Shown in pieces: positions 12,371-25,126 of a stretch of 64,000 bases of DNA. A program made the position numbers and the translations under genes. Numbering within the stretch: the stretch's first letter is position 1; each line of letters opens with the position of its first letter. The notes below the pieces were generated by a model that worked only from the letters and a program-made list of their open reading frames with translations, was not told the origin of the DNA and made no database searches. Source of the stretch: Bimuria novae-zelandiae CBS 107.79 (Eukaryota > Ascomycota > Dothideomycetes > Pleosporales > Didymosphaeriaceae); the NCBI GenBank assembly GCA_010015655.1, contig ML976671.1:870533-934532 (forward strand), written 5' to 3'.

Positions 12371-14880
12371 CGGGCTTTGCTCCCGTTATAGTAGTTCTTC
12401 TAGGGCTGCCTGGTTTAGGAGAGACACATGGAATACTAGGTAAATGTTAAAGTCCTTTAGCAGCTCTAGCTTATATGCCTATTAACTAATCCGCCGTTTT
12501 ACCCTATAGGGACTCTAAGACTTATAGTTAAGTTTCTTTTTAGGCCTAGTTAACCGTATGTTGCGGGCGTCGAGGTATACTATGTCCCTTACTATAAAGG
12601 TTTGGGCCTTATGCTTCTTATTATACTACGTTGCCTGGTACGCCTGTGCCCTGAGGATCGCTTGGGTTATCTAGGCCCTAGTCTAGGCTAGAACTGTCGC
12701 TCTGGCCCTTACCGTAGGTACTAACCCGCGCAGCTGTACTTCTCGGGGCAGGCCTACTATTAGTAGATTTAGGCTATACACTATAATAAATAGCGACACT
12801 CCTATAGAGCTGTAGATGCTATTATTATACGAATATTCTGCTTTAGATAAAAGGTCCGCCTAATTAGATTATTCGTAGTTATAGAATACTTAAAGGTACT
12901 ATTTAAGCGTTTAGTTCTATCGTTCTATCTATCTGTCTGTCTGCGGGTGGAAGGTAGTAGAGAGGAGTTACTTAGTTCTTAAATATTAAGTAAAGGTGCT
13001 CTAATAAGCCAATATAAATAGGCTGCCTCTGTCCGTAACTATTAACTTTAGAGGGCTATATAGGCGTAGAACCTCTCTTCTAAAGACCTTAGCTAGCTCT
13101 ACTGCCTTTAGGTCCTTTCGCGTGGGGATGTAGTGTGCCATCTTAGAAAACTAGTTAATAATTACTAGGATGCTATTATAATAATAAGCTCTAAATTTGC
13201 TCTTAGGTAGATTTATTACCATGTCTATAGTAATATCCTCCTAGATGCCCCTTAGGACTAGTAGGCTATTAAGTTGGCCGTGCGTTGCGTGTTAGACAGG
13301 TTTCGCCCTAGAGCACGCTTAATAGGTCTAGACGTAGTTCTTTACGTATTATTAGATACTAGGCTACTAGAACTCTTGTAACACTAGCTCTAAGATCTTA
13401 GCGAAGCTAAAATAGCCCGCAAGGGGGTTATTATAGCATTATTAAAGGACGTGTACCCTCGCTAGAGGTGGCACGTATAGCCTATTCTCGTACTGTAATA
13501 GGTTGGCCGGTCTAATTATCCAGCGCTTTAGCTATTCCGGCTTTGCCATCTCTGGCCCTTAGAGGTACTAGAGGATTTGTTCTGTAGTTTCGTCCCCCTA
13601 GCTGTTTCTCTTTAATAGCTCTACTATAGGGTAAGCGCTTGCTAAATCGTTTACCGCCGCCTCCTTAGTCGCTAACGTTCTAGGTCTAGCGACCCTTATT
13701 GCTACTACTAGTCTAAGGCTTCTTACCTACTTTAGTAGCTATAGGCTGCCTGCCACGCCTACTTCGTTCGAAGCGTCGCCTTTTAGCTATAACTTATGCT
13801 ATAGGGCCTTAAGGAGTCTTTACTAGGAACTGCCTATCCTGCCTAAGCTTGTTTCCTCCTCTAACTTGTAGTCGGGTCTCCGCGACGGTCCGTTAGCGGG
13901 ATTTATCCTTTCTAGATAGTGTTTAATTTTAAAATTAAATATCGCGAGCTATTTGGCCTATCTTGCCTACTATTTAGTTAGGACTTTTATAGACATAAAC
14001 CCTTGCAGGTTAGTATAGTTAGTTAGAAGCTTAACCTTCTTGCTAACACCCTCTAGGTAGTATCGCTAATACTTAAAAGCTTTAACAATTGCTAGTAACT
14101 TACTATTATGCGTGTTATAGTTTCGTTCTGCCTGGTTTATCTTGCGTAAATAAAAAGCAACTAGGTGCTATTATAGCTTCCTATATTTATCTAGTTGCGG
14201 TTAGCTTAAGATACCCAAGATCGCGAAACCTAAAGCGTTAGTTTCTACTCTTAAGGGTCTTTTAGGGTTAAAGTAGGCTAGCAAGGGCCCTCGTATAAAG
14301 CTCTCTTTTAGCTAGTAAAAGGAGGCCTTAGCCTGCTTTAGTAGGCTTATTATAACTAATTCCTTAAGTCTCTATTGCTGTCCGCCCTTAGTGGCTCCCT
14401 CTAGCCTTCTTATTAGGGCGTGAAGGGGTGCCGCTACTTAAAAGAATTCTTCTATAAACCTTTAATAGTAGTTAGTAAAGCTAAGGAAGATTCTGACTGC
14501 TTAGACTAAGTTTAGTTTAGGCTAATCTTTTATAGAGGCGACGCGGTCCTCCTCTATCTCTACGCTGTCTAGGGATACTATAAAGCCTAGGTATCCTACC
14601 TTGCGTATGTGGAATTCGCATTTGGATAGTTTGGCGTATAGCCAGCGTTTAATAAGGCGTTCTAGCACTGTCTAAACGTGCTGGATGTGTTCCTCCTTCG
14701 TCTTAGAGTAGATAAGGATATCGTCGAGGTACACAATACAGCAAATATTGAGAAGGTCTAATAGTGTGTTATTAATATAGCTTTAGAAGGTCGCAGGCGC
14801 GTTTGTTAAGCCAAAAGGCATTACTATGTATTTTAGAGGATCCGCATGCCCTTGTTAATTAAGTAATTAAAGTAAACTAA

Positions 14881-16757
14881 AACTATCTTAGCCTATAAAA
14901 GCTATAAAAGAAAGCTTAAATAAATTTTTAAGTACTATAAACGCTAAATAATTAAAATCTACTTTTATACTAAGACTAATTAATTATCCTAGTAGTTTAC
15001 TTCCTACGCACCTACCTAATTTAAGTTATCTATATTACGTAAATTACTACTTACCTAGGAAGACGCAAGACTTCTAAACTACTTAAAAACTAGTACTACT
15101 AGCTAAAGATAACTAAAAATATAGATACCTACGTAGTAGCCTATAAAGCTTATTAATAAAGTTACGCACCTTGCGACCGCACCTTAAAATTACTAAAATT
15201 ACTACTAATACTAAAGTAAGTATAGTAGGATATTTTAATAAACTTTAAGTTATTTCTACCTAATAAAAAAGGATACGATAACGCCCTTATTATAGTTAAT
15301 TATTTAAGTAAACGCTACTTCTTACTATCTTGCTATAAAATAACTATAGATAAGTAAGTAATAAATATATACTATTACTATTTCTAGCGTGTATATAGCC
15401 TACCTAAGTCTATTATTTTTAATAGAGGCCCTTAGTTTAGCTTAGCCTTTATAAATAAGCTATATTAACTTATAAATATTAAGTAGAAGCTTTTAACTAC
15501 CTATTACCCTTAAATAAATAGTAATATGAAAATTATAAACTAGTACCTTAACTAGTGTCTACGCTCCTTTATTAACTATTATTAAAATAACTAGTTAGAC
15601 CTACTGCACTGCATAGACTGGGCTTAGGCTATATTGCCTTATAAGACTACAGGCCTCTAGCCGTACGAGATTAAGTTTAGACATTAGCCTACTTACTACT
15701 AAGACTAGGAGAGGTAAATAAGGACCTCGCCTACTACTTATAAGTAAACGTCTTAAGAGGAAGCGTAAAACTACGTAAAAGTTTAATATAATACTATAGA
15801 ACTAGCTATAGAGATAGCTTAAAGAGAAATTACTTAAGCTTAAAAGTAATAAGCACGTTAAGTAAATAAAAAATAATATAAGCTAAATTTTAAAATAGGT
15901 AACTAGGTATATATTACGCTAAAAAGCTTTATAACTAGTAGGTCTAGCTAAAAGCTTATTTAGTAGATATATAAACTCTATTTAATTATTACTATAAAAG
16001 GTTACTCCTATTAAGTAAGACTTTTATTATATATATATATATATATAACGTCTTTCACGTAGACCGCTTACGCAAAGCTACTATAGACTCTTTACTAAAT
16101 TAGGTAGAGCTAGAAGAAGAGCTAATAAAGGTTAATAATAACTTAGAATAGTAAGTAAAGGAGATCCTTAATAGCTATATATACTATAGATATTTGTAAT
16201 ACAAAGTCTCCTAGACTACCTACGATCCTAACCCTACCTGGTATAACGCCCGAGGCTTTAAGGGAGCGCCCTATAAAGTTAGAGACTACTACCAAGCTTA
16301 CTTAGAGAAACCTGGCCCGCCGTTGTGACTAGACGCCTGGCTACAAGCGTACGAGACTGGCGAGCACCTAGAGACAACAGAGGAGGATAATCGGGCTAGA
16401 GACAAGACAGCGCAGAGCAAGGCACGAAGGAGGAAGTAGCATAACGGACTCAGGGGACTGAGTCCACCTTGGAGGGGGGTGATGTGACGGCCTGGCATGC
16501 CGGCAGGTCACATGACCTCGCGTACGAGGCGCAACCGCCTTACGCCCTGGTGCGGCTGCCCGCGCCCCCAGCGCAGTTACTTCAGGTGGATAGTTGTTCC
16601 CCTCTAACGAGCGCACAAGAGCGCTGCGAGCCTATGTACCGACAGTCTCCTCATCTTAGTGTAGCTGAAATAGAGCCAACTTACCTCATCTACTCTTTCG
16701 ATGCAGGAGCCCGCGCTCGTCCTCACACCGGCGATCGGAACGAGCTACAACTCTATA
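14881..16757 (+). mobile_element. Ty3 retrotransposon B, integrase end and 3' LTR start
   Basis: Plus-strand integrase fragments run from about 15220: KKGYDNALIIVNYLSKRYFL, then IIFNRG near 15415, and QAILPYKTTGLQPYEIKFRH near 15630. The C-terminus near 16220-16440 reads DPNPTWYNARGFKGAPYKV and ends in a basic KARRRK. A purine-rich tract GGAGGGGGGTGA (16471-16482) immediately precedes TGTGACGG at 16483, which fits a polypurine tract and the 5' edge of an LTR. The LTR is cut at 16758 by a DNA transposon. The last 500 bp carry far fewer stops than the integrase core. Sequence 14881-15220 is degenerate. Confidence 0.78.
16483..16757 (+). repeat. Partial 3' LTR of Ty3 element B
   Basis: Starts with TG directly after the polypurine tract at 16471-16482 and is GC-rich with no RIP signature. 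It ends at the TA target of the pogo-type element. I did not find its continuation beyond 25124. Reading frames in this segment are chance. Confidence 0.65.
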
Positions 16758-16809
16758 ACGTGCACGGACAGCTCATGCCCGGAGACACCTCGTGCCCCGC
16801 CGAACACCA
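16758..16809 (+). repeat. Left terminal inverted repeat of pogo-type element B
   Basis: 52 bp, begins ACGTGCACGGACAGCTC, identical to the reverse complement of 25073-25124. It contains many CpA sites that have not mutated. Confidence 0.93.
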
Positions 16810-17974
16810 AGCCGCGTCTCAACACCACAACTTCAACAGACTATAACGCTACAGCCATGGCACCTATCGACGATGCAATTGAAGATTTAAAATCGCGTAA
16901 TCTAGGAGAACACTTTATGTTCAGGAAAGTTACTAAGAAATACGAGGTTAACTGCTTAACGCTGGGGCAAAGGTGGAGAGGCGTAACAGCGTCTCGAGAG
17001 GATAGATACTTAAATTAACAAGCTCTCGACTAATAACAAGAGCTAGAGCTTATATAATATATTATAAAGCTTACAGAGAGAGGCCTTCCTCTTACGAAAG
17101 AGATAATTAGGAATTTCTTATCTAAAGTAGCCTATTAGTAGCTAAGCGATTGATGGGTTTCTTGCTTTATTACTGGACACTAGATCTATATAATCTTAAA
17201 GTGGACCACCGCTATAGATCGTGTTCGCCACCTAGCTAATTCTAAGTCAAAATACCGTCTCTATTTCGAGCTACTGCATTAAAAGATCACTAAATATCAC
17301 CTTAAGGCTCGAGATATATATAATATGGATAAGAAGGGCTTCTTAATTAGCTTAATAGGTAAAAGTAAGAGGATATTTAGCAAGCGTTAATAAGAGAAGA
17401 AGGAGGTTTAAGTATCTCTCTAAAATAGATTACGCGAGTTCCTAACACTCTTAGCCTACTACTACGCTGATAGGAGCTCGCTGCCTCTAAACCTTATCTA
17501 CGTAGCTAAAAAAGGAGCTATATAATTAAGTTAGGTAGAGGATATTAAGGCAGGAGAATATAAGGTCTTTATCTTATTATCTTTAATAGGCTGGTTAAAC
17601 GACGACATAGGCCTAGCTTGGCTAGAGCAGGTGTTTAATCGCTATATAAAGTAGTAATTAGGGAGATGGCGATTGCTTATCCTTAATAGCTATAGATCTT
17701 ATATTACGATAGAGTTTATTAACTACTATAATTGCCACAGGATCCTCCTTATAATCCTTCCCCCCTATTTAACTTATACGCTCTAGCCGCTTAACGTAGT
17801 GCTATTTAAGCCTCTCTCTTAAGCTTACTCTAACGAGCTCACCAACTATCTCTATAAGGCTTAAGATCTTATTCTAATTAAGAAAGGAGACTTCTTCCCA
17901 CTCTTCTAGAGCGCCTAGATATCCTCCTTCACGGAGAGCCTTATATTAAAGGCCTTCGAAGCTACTAGGATCTG

Positions 17975-17987
17975 GCCTATGGATGCT
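17975..17987 (+). repeat. Left target-site duplication of the LINE
   Basis: GCCTATGGATGCT, lying inside the pogo transposase gene. Its exact copy follows the LINE tail at 24024-24036. Confidence 0.95.
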
Positions 17988-20900
17988 CACCGAACACCAA
18001 CTTTTCGATTTTTAGATATCCTCTCTAAAGACCCTAATAATCCCAGTAACTGAACAAGCTCACTGCGCTAATTCTGGGAGTACCTCTAACGTTCGCCTAG
18101 CCCTTCGCGTAGACGTGCAAAGGAGCTTGTCAGGATGGCAGAGTCTCCCTCCTCCTAGCACACAGGGTCCCTAGACCCTGTGATCCCTCAGCAGCTTTAT
18201 ACACGCGCCCTAAGACGGCCCCAGGAGGACATGTATTACCATGCACCCTTTCTGAGTAGCCAGAACCTTGGTGGGGGCGCTCCTAAACCTCGCGTCTCTA
18301 ATGCCGTCTAACGCTATATTACCGAGACTTAGCAAATTGCCTAGCTATAGAACACTATTACTATGGCTTTTGTAGTAGCGGTAGACCAACACGCAGAGAG
18401 CTACACTAACTCTTAAGAGGCTAAGATTACTAAGGAGCTATAGTAGAGAGTTATTTAGGCTTTAACCTCGCTCTCCTTAAGCAACTCCCCCCCTAGCTCT
18501 CGCTAGAGTAGCGACACCGGTTATAGCAACCCTAGGAGCTAAGAGTTGGGACGCCGCTCTTGGGCGGACGTAGCCAGAGACCCCTAGATCTTAGATAGGG
18601 GTGGCAGTTAACCCCTAATCCCTGCTAGGCCTTGGCCTAACCCGCCCGCTAAGCCAAAAGAAGATAATTAAATATTTATAGCTATTTCTAACCCGGCAAT
18701 GCGACTGCAACAACCCTTACCCTTTATAGTAAGGCAGGCAATATATAAGAGTATAATAGGACTTACCCTTAAAGACATACCTATCGCATTACTAATTAAC
18801 ACAGGCTGGGCAATTACCCTAGTAAATAAGAATATCTGGGGCTGACTTCTAACTTAAGAAAACCAGGAACTTCTAGTAAGAGCGCTAGACAGAGACGCGG
18901 TAAGGATCCTAGAACGCTAGACTAACTACGCAGTATAAGGAGTACCTAGCTCTTTTTAGACCTTAGATGGCACAGAACTACCAACTACTACCTAGCTAGT
19001 AGAGGAAGAGGTCTACTCGCAAATAAGTAAGTAGCTAGTTAGTTACAGGACCTTACGACATAGGGCGAATTAGCATGGCCTTACTACCTAGATTGTTTTA
19101 TACAAGGAGCTAGTCCGCTCGTTCTGGCTTTTTAGCACTAGCTAATTCTTAAAGGAAATCCACAAGCATCCCACTATATAGCGACATAACCCAGGCTGCC
19201 AGGGCTACTGCAACGCTGCCCATTATACCCAAGTAGCCCGCTATGCACACTGCGGGGACCGCATAGATAGATACTAAGGATAGTACGGAGACAGTTGCGC
19301 CCATAAAGCTATATATACTAACTATTATGGCCCTTATCTAGCTAGTTACACTAACTGCCTAGTAGCTCCTCGCCAGGTTAACAGATATATTACTAAGCCT
19401 ATAAAGACTAAGCTAAAGGCTATCCGTCGCGCAGGCAAAATAGCATAGTAGCACCTCTATAGGATAGTTAAAGTGGCCCTTAAACAGGCAACACTTTAGC
19501 CTAAGGCTCCTCCTATAGAGGTATTAGAGACAGTGCCTTCCCACCTTTCTGCCTAGAGGCAAGAAGGAGAAAGCAGGGCTACACCTCCCATAACTACTAC
19601 CTCCTATACATCCTCCTCTACTACTAGCAGAGAAAAGAGACTAAGGCGGGCCGCCACAGGCTAGAGGAGCCTTAATATAGAATAACTGTCTATCGGCAGC
19701 ATTCGTCTACAATTAACTATCTACACTAACCTATTTACCTTAGAGAGGGAAGACGCTAGCATGAGCGATAACCCGCTATTATTATGCTAGAACACCCTTA
19801 TAACATCCCAGCCAACACTAGGCATTAATAGCCTAGCCTATTAAGTAAACAACTACGTGTATGCTAGGCTAATGTTAGTAGGAGCTCACCCTAGCATATT
19901 ATAATACTAGAGGTGGCGTTTTAGAAGGGCATAGATGTTATATGTGTTTAAGAGCCCTTCACATGTGCCAACTCAAGAACTTCCACCTACCCTGGTTTTA
20001 CACACCTAGCACCCATCAGCACCTAGGACAGCCCTAACACACCAGGCTTAGCCCGCCCTAGGGTGATGACCTATATCCGCAAAGGATGCCACCTACGATA
20101 CTAGGCTAGAGAGAGCCTTAACCACCCAGACATACTATAGGCTATAGTGAATAGAGTGGCAATACTTAACTGCTACAGACAGCTACACACCCTATACGTT
20201 ATCTAATACGTTACACATTTTATACCCCCTCAACTCTGCCTTATAGGAGGAGACTTTAACGCTAGATATAAATCCTTTAAGCCTACCACTACTGCAGCTA
20301 ACGGAGGTGTAGAGCTAGCTAGATAGGCCGCTAACGCGTTTATAGACTACATTAGTGTGCTAGGGTAGCTAACATACTGCGCTAGCTATATCCTTAACCT
20401 TACCTTTTCTAATATCCTATTTGCCTAGTCTGCTGTTGATGCTAGCATGCACAGCGGCTTAAACTATAAGATAATAGTAACCTCTGTCCCTCTCTCCACA
20501 CCAGGCACTCCGCATCTAGAACAGTACCACTATAGAGTCCCCGAGGCAAGCCTACCTAAATTTACTAGGCTAGTAGAAATAGGTGTCTAGAATATCCTAG
20601 ACCCGCTTGCAACATAGGATGCAGTATAGCTAGAGGAATGCGTTACGCTGCTCACAGAGACTATACAGCACTCTGTATAGACAGCAGGCAAGCTCGACCG
20701 CAAGGAAGGCCGCGCTGCACTATGGTGGACTAAGGAGTGCAAAACTGCCTACTAGGCCTACAAATATGCTAGGCTGCTCTGCTCTGGCAGTCTACTAGAG
20801 GAGAGACAGGCCTTTAAGACTACTATCTAACAGGCTAAGAGGTAGTACTAGAGGCATGTTATTAATAATACTAAGGATAATAAGGACCTGTTTAAGATTA

Positions 20901-23900
20901 TTACCTGGCACAAGCTTACACTAAAGAACTAGGACACTCCTCTTATCGTAAACAATAGGACAATATCAGACCCCCTAAAGAAGGCAGAGGCTCTTAGAAA
21001 GGAAGTCCTTAACTAGTACACAGCAGAGGATGACTTTAGACACTACCTAGACTAGGAGAATGTAGATGCCCTCCCGTAGAGCACACACATCTTACTAGAG
21101 GAAACTAAACGAAACACAGTAGGGGTCTCGAGCACCTTACCAGGCACTAACCACTCTACTATGTAACTACTCCGTGCCTACTAGGCTTAGGTTAGGGAAC
21201 TTATACGAAGAATCTTCTAGTAATGCCTTAAGCTTAACCACTTCCTAGCACAGTAGAAGCTTGCCAAGGTAGCAATAATACTAAAGACAGGGAAGATAGA
21301 CTAAACATTACCCTGCTCTTAGAGACCTATAGCGCTTCTCTCTTACATTAGAAAGGGACTTAAATAAACAGTAGCTAGACGAATTACGTAGACCGCTATA
21401 ACACATAAGATCCTTAGCCCCTAGCATGGCGGCGCCCTTCTAAAGCGCTCTATAGTAGACCTTACTATAGCGTTTACCCACGACACTAAAGCAGCATGGG
21501 TACTTAGAAAGCATGTTACTATAGTTACCCTAGATGTTTAAGGCGCCTTTAATGCGCTCCTTAAGAACCGCCTGCTACACTAGATGGCCTAATAGGGCTA
21601 GCTATAAAGGACTATGCTCTTTGTAGACTTATTCCTTACTAACCAGAGGGTTTGGGTCCGCCTTAGACAGGTTACTACCCCTAGCTACCCTGTCGCCTAT
21701 GGCACACCCTAAGGCTCGCCTCTCTCCCCTGTCCTATATATACTATACCTAGCAGAGCTACTATTTATGGACACAGAACGGAGGTTTGGATATGTAGACG
21801 ACATATGTCTATACTAGGCCTTATACTCTATAGACGACAACGTCGAGCTCCTAGCATTAGATCTAAGGCAGATTAGAGTATAGGGCAAGGCTAATAAGGT
21901 TACCTTTACCCTAGAAAAGCAGGAAATAATACACCTAACTAGACAGCGAAGCAGCTACGCACTACTATATATTATAAATAAGTAGCTTATAATTTACCTT
22001 ATCCTCCTAGGTAGAGAGCACAGCCAGCCAGCCCTACGTTAGTTAGGAGTGTAGTTTGACTGTAGACTTACCTTTAGACAACATGTAGTTACACGCACTA
22101 CAAAAGCTGCTAGGGTAGCCTATTATATTTATAGTCTGGCTAGGACTACCTATGAACTACTAGCTAGCTCCCTCCGCAAGGCCACTATTGCCTGTGTATA
22201 CCCGTCGCTTCTGTATAGGACTAAATGCTGGTACAGAGGCTGCACTAAATAGCCACATACACTTAAACTAGGCAGGCCTTAAGAGGTTAGCGCTTATATT
22301 AGATAGCACATAGCTACTATAGACAAGACACTAGCTATAGTAGTAAGGGGCATTCTACTAGCGTAGAGAATAACCCCTACAGCTGCACTCTTTTAAGACG
22401 CTAGACTATTGTCTGCAGCAATAGCACTAGAGGAAGCTAAACTTAGATTTATAACCTACTTACAAACTATAGATGCAGACCATCCTCTCACTAGGCGCAC
22501 ATTAGTACATATAGTAAATAGAGGCGTAAAAACTAGACAACCCTAGCGAGTTAAGACAAAAGTCTAATAGATAGCATCTCTTCTACTAGAGATCCTTAGG
22601 ACTACACTCACAGCCCCTTACTACTTAACTAGCTGCTAAACTAACCCAACGCTTGGCATAGACAAGAAGACTGCAGCTAAGGCTTTTAATATATAGTAGG
22701 CCTATCTCCTACTACTAGACGTGACTATCTTCTTAGATGGCTCTGAACAGTATATAAAGGAAGGAGAAAAGCGGGTAACCTATAGCTTTATAGTGTATTA
22801 GAATAGAAAGTAACTATAGACTAGACGCGGGTCACTTAACTCTACCTCGCACGTCTTTAACGCTAAGGTAGTAGGAGCATAAAGAGGCTTCTAGCACACT
22901 ATAAGATAACTAGAGTTTAATACCTGTTAAATCTGGCTATGTATAGACAGCACCTTAGTTATATAGTGCCTAAGAGGCGATTTACCCCCCACCTCTTAAT
23001 AGGCCTTTTTGGAGTGCCATGGCGCTATGGAGACTCACGACGTCTCTATTAAATAGGCCCCTAGACACCTAGGCATTAAAGGAAATAAGGCAGTAAACAG
23101 ATTAGCTAACCTAGAAGCCTAACACCTATCACCCCTAACAGGTAAAGCTACTCTGCCTATACTCTTAGGCATTAAGACAATAGCCCGCAAGACATCACAA
23201 CACACATAGCAGATCTAGTAGTCTAATAAAAAGAACAAACTCTCTAGATAGTACAAAAGCTGGCACCTAGACTATACACCACGTAGTAGTCTAAAGGAAC
23301 TAGACCTACTAAGAGCTATTCTAGCCAGACTGCTTTCTATCCAGTCTAGATATGGGGATTTTGCCTAGTACCACTAAAAGTATAACTATAAGGATGCAAA
23401 CCTTACCTGCTTATATAGATAGGATAAGATACTAGAGCACCTTGCGCTCTGCCGTAAGACCCTAGGGGCCTTTAGTAGATAGCCACTTCGACTACCTACA
23501 CTACTATCTAGCTAGGCTAACGGCCTGGCGTATACTGCGGTGCTGCTGGGGGATCTAGAGGCCTTTAAAGCCTTTACCTAACTTACATAGTACTACACTA
23601 AGATTTGTCCCCGCTAGCTCCTGCAGCCTTGCAATAGTAATAAGTAATATAGCACCTAGTAAGAGCTAGGTCTAGCATAATAGCTGTAATACTCCCCACC
23701 CCTCTTCCTCTCTTTCCCCTCCCCCTACATACACATATACACACACACACACTCGCTTTCTCTCTCTCTTAGCACATAGATGCCTTAAAATGCAAGGAAA
23801 CCACCCTAATGTATATACATTGCTTAGCCTCCCTAACTAGAAGGGGAGCTATAGTTCCGAAATAGTAGTAATACCCGCGCAGGCAAGAAATACTTTCTAG

Positions 23901-24023
23901 GATAGTGTATTAGCACTATAATTCTATAGCTTAGCACGTCGTATATGCCCTTCGGGAGGCGAGATGGTGGACTTAATCCCCATTAAAGAGACGTAAAATG
24001 AATACCAACCAACCAACCAACCA
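17988..24023 (+). mobile_element. Tad-like non-LTR retrotransposon (LINE), full length, RIP-damaged
   Basis: The 6036-bp element is bounded by a 13-bp duplication GCCTATGGATGCT (17975-17987, 24024-24036). ORF1 ends in Cys/His knuckles at about 19150-19400 (CQGYCNAAHYTQVARYAHC). ORF2 has an endonuclease (GGDFNARYKSF at about 20250, then ANGGVELAR and LNLTFSN), a reverse transcriptase (GYVDDICLY around 21790-21815) and an RNase H-like domain (ECHGAMETHDVSIK, HLGIKGNKAVNRLANLEA near 23000-23120). This set is typical of the Tad1/I group in fungi. The 3' end is a CCAA-repeat tail instead of poly(A). Frames are broken by TAG/TAA, many in place of Trp and Gln. Confidence 0.92.
24004..24023 (+). repeat. 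CCAA microsatellite tail of the LINE
   Basis: ACCAACCAACCAACCAACCA ends the LINE directly before the target duplication. Simple-repeat tails are known in some non-LTR clades. Confidence 0.85.
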
Positions 24024-24036
24024 GCCTATGGATGCT
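24024..24036 (+). repeat. Right target-site duplication of the LINE
   Basis: GCCTATGGATGCT. The transposase frame resumes from here (PMDANVILRRF). Confidence 0.95.
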
Positions 24037-25072
24037 AACGTTATCCTCCGTAGATTTGCTAGCACGCTAGAAGCTGAGAGAAGCTTATTATTAGGGCTCT
24101 CTAATTATAATTAGAGAAAGATAAATTAATTAGTTTAAGCTATTATTACTAATAGCTATTAGTATAAGGTAAGAAAGCTACGTTTAAGCGTTCACTATCT
24201 TTCTGTTTAGAATAAGCTTTTAAAGCATGAGAATAAGGGCTTAAAGGAGGCTCTTTAATATAAAAAGAAGCACAAGAAGAAGGGTAAAGCTCTTAACCTT
24301 TAATAGCGCTAGGAATATCACAATACTGCTGTCTACTAGTCTCCTCGCAAGCTACGTAAGGCTCGAGCTAGAGAAGTAGTATAGGAGCGAGATAAGATAG
24401 AGGAAAAACTTTAAAAAGTATAGGCTAAGAAGCAGCGCGAGGAGGCTTAACTATAATATTAAGTTAAGCTTAAGGAGAAGCGTGTAGAGAGGTAAAGGCT
24501 TAAAGAAATAAGGGAGGTTAAGTAAGCTAAAAAAGTAGCTAAACGCGCGCGTAAAGTTAAAGCTTAATACTAAAAAAAAAGCTATCTAATAAGCTTAAAA
24601 ACGTAAGTAACCAGCCTTGTAAGCGATCTTATTAAGTAATAAGCGTTAGAAACGCGCTGGCGCTGCTCACGCTAGTGTTTAAGCTCGAGATAAGCTGTCG
24701 CGGTGAGCAGAGCGCTGAGCGGACAGTACGCAGTGGAAAAGATTACAGGATTAAACTAAGGTTATTCTATCTAGAAGCTACAGAAGGTATAGGTGCGCAG
24801 GCACAAACAACGCTAGTCCTAGACAGAAAGAAGGTAAGTCGCAACCATGTCAAGGTAGGAGCAACTATCTTATAGAGTAAGAGCCATAAACCGTGACATA
24901 AGCCATCTACTACTCCACCCAAAGTCACATCACGTGGCCGCAACATTAAGCTCCCGAGTAAATATAATTAGTTTAAATTGATCGCAAGAGTCGATATAGT
25001 GCTTCACTAGAAAATCTCATGATAATAGCTATTGTACGTGGCTCAGTAGCCTCACTTTTGAAGTGGTGGATA

Positions 25073-25124
25073 TGGTGTTCGGCGGGGCACGAGGTGTCTC
25101 CGGGCATGAGCTGTCCGTGCACGT
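25073..25124 (-). repeat. Right terminal inverted repeat of pogo-type element B
   Basis: Exact reverse complement of 16758-16809, ending at CACGT before TA. Also free of RIP-type change. Confidence 0.93.
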
Positions 25125-25126
25125 TA

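Larger units (their letters stand above)
10314..14880 (-). mobile_element. Ty3 chromodomain retrotransposon A, RIP-damaged
   Basis: Pol reads on the minus strand. The reverse transcriptase box YLDDILI lies at 14711-14731. The integrase zinc-finger and core entry is near 13205-13320 (RAKPV, ATHGQLNSLLVL, DITIDMVINLPKS). A chromodomain follows at about 12220-12370 (IYLIKRIRSRVL, then EWLYKVK and GYDSNKN). This order, with integrase after reverse transcriptase and a C-terminal chromodomain, is that of Ty3 chromodomain elements. The left border near 10314 is placed where base composition changes; GC-rich 10320-10480 may be LTR. The 10740-12100 part does not read as pol and is not assigned. The 5' part is cut at about 14880. 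Confidence 0.78.
16758..25124 (+). mobile_element. Pogo-type DNA transposon B, split by a LINE
   Basis: The ends are 52-bp perfect inverted repeats (16758-16809 and 25073-25124) starting ACGTGCACGG, flanked by TA (16756-16757 and 25125-25126). Without the 6049 bp of LINE plus target duplication the element is 2318 bp. The plus-strand transposase starts at 16858 with an undamaged N-terminus (MAPIDDAIEDLKSRNLGEHF). It continues with RIP stops through MDKKGFLI (17325), SLIGWLNDDIGLAWLEQVFN (17580) and FPLF. It resumes after the LINE at 24025 with PMDANVILRRF and a long basic, Glu/Lys-rich tail. This layout of helix-turn-helix, DDE domain and coiled basic tail fits fungal pogo transposases. Catalytic Asp positions are altered, so it is inactive. 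Confidence 0.88.

Noticed and set aside
16298..17018. Several overlapping frames in GC-rich sequence
   Set aside because: They lie in the Ty3 B integrase tail, LTR and pogo inverted repeat. Only the frame starting at 16858 is meaningful, as the transposase N-terminus.
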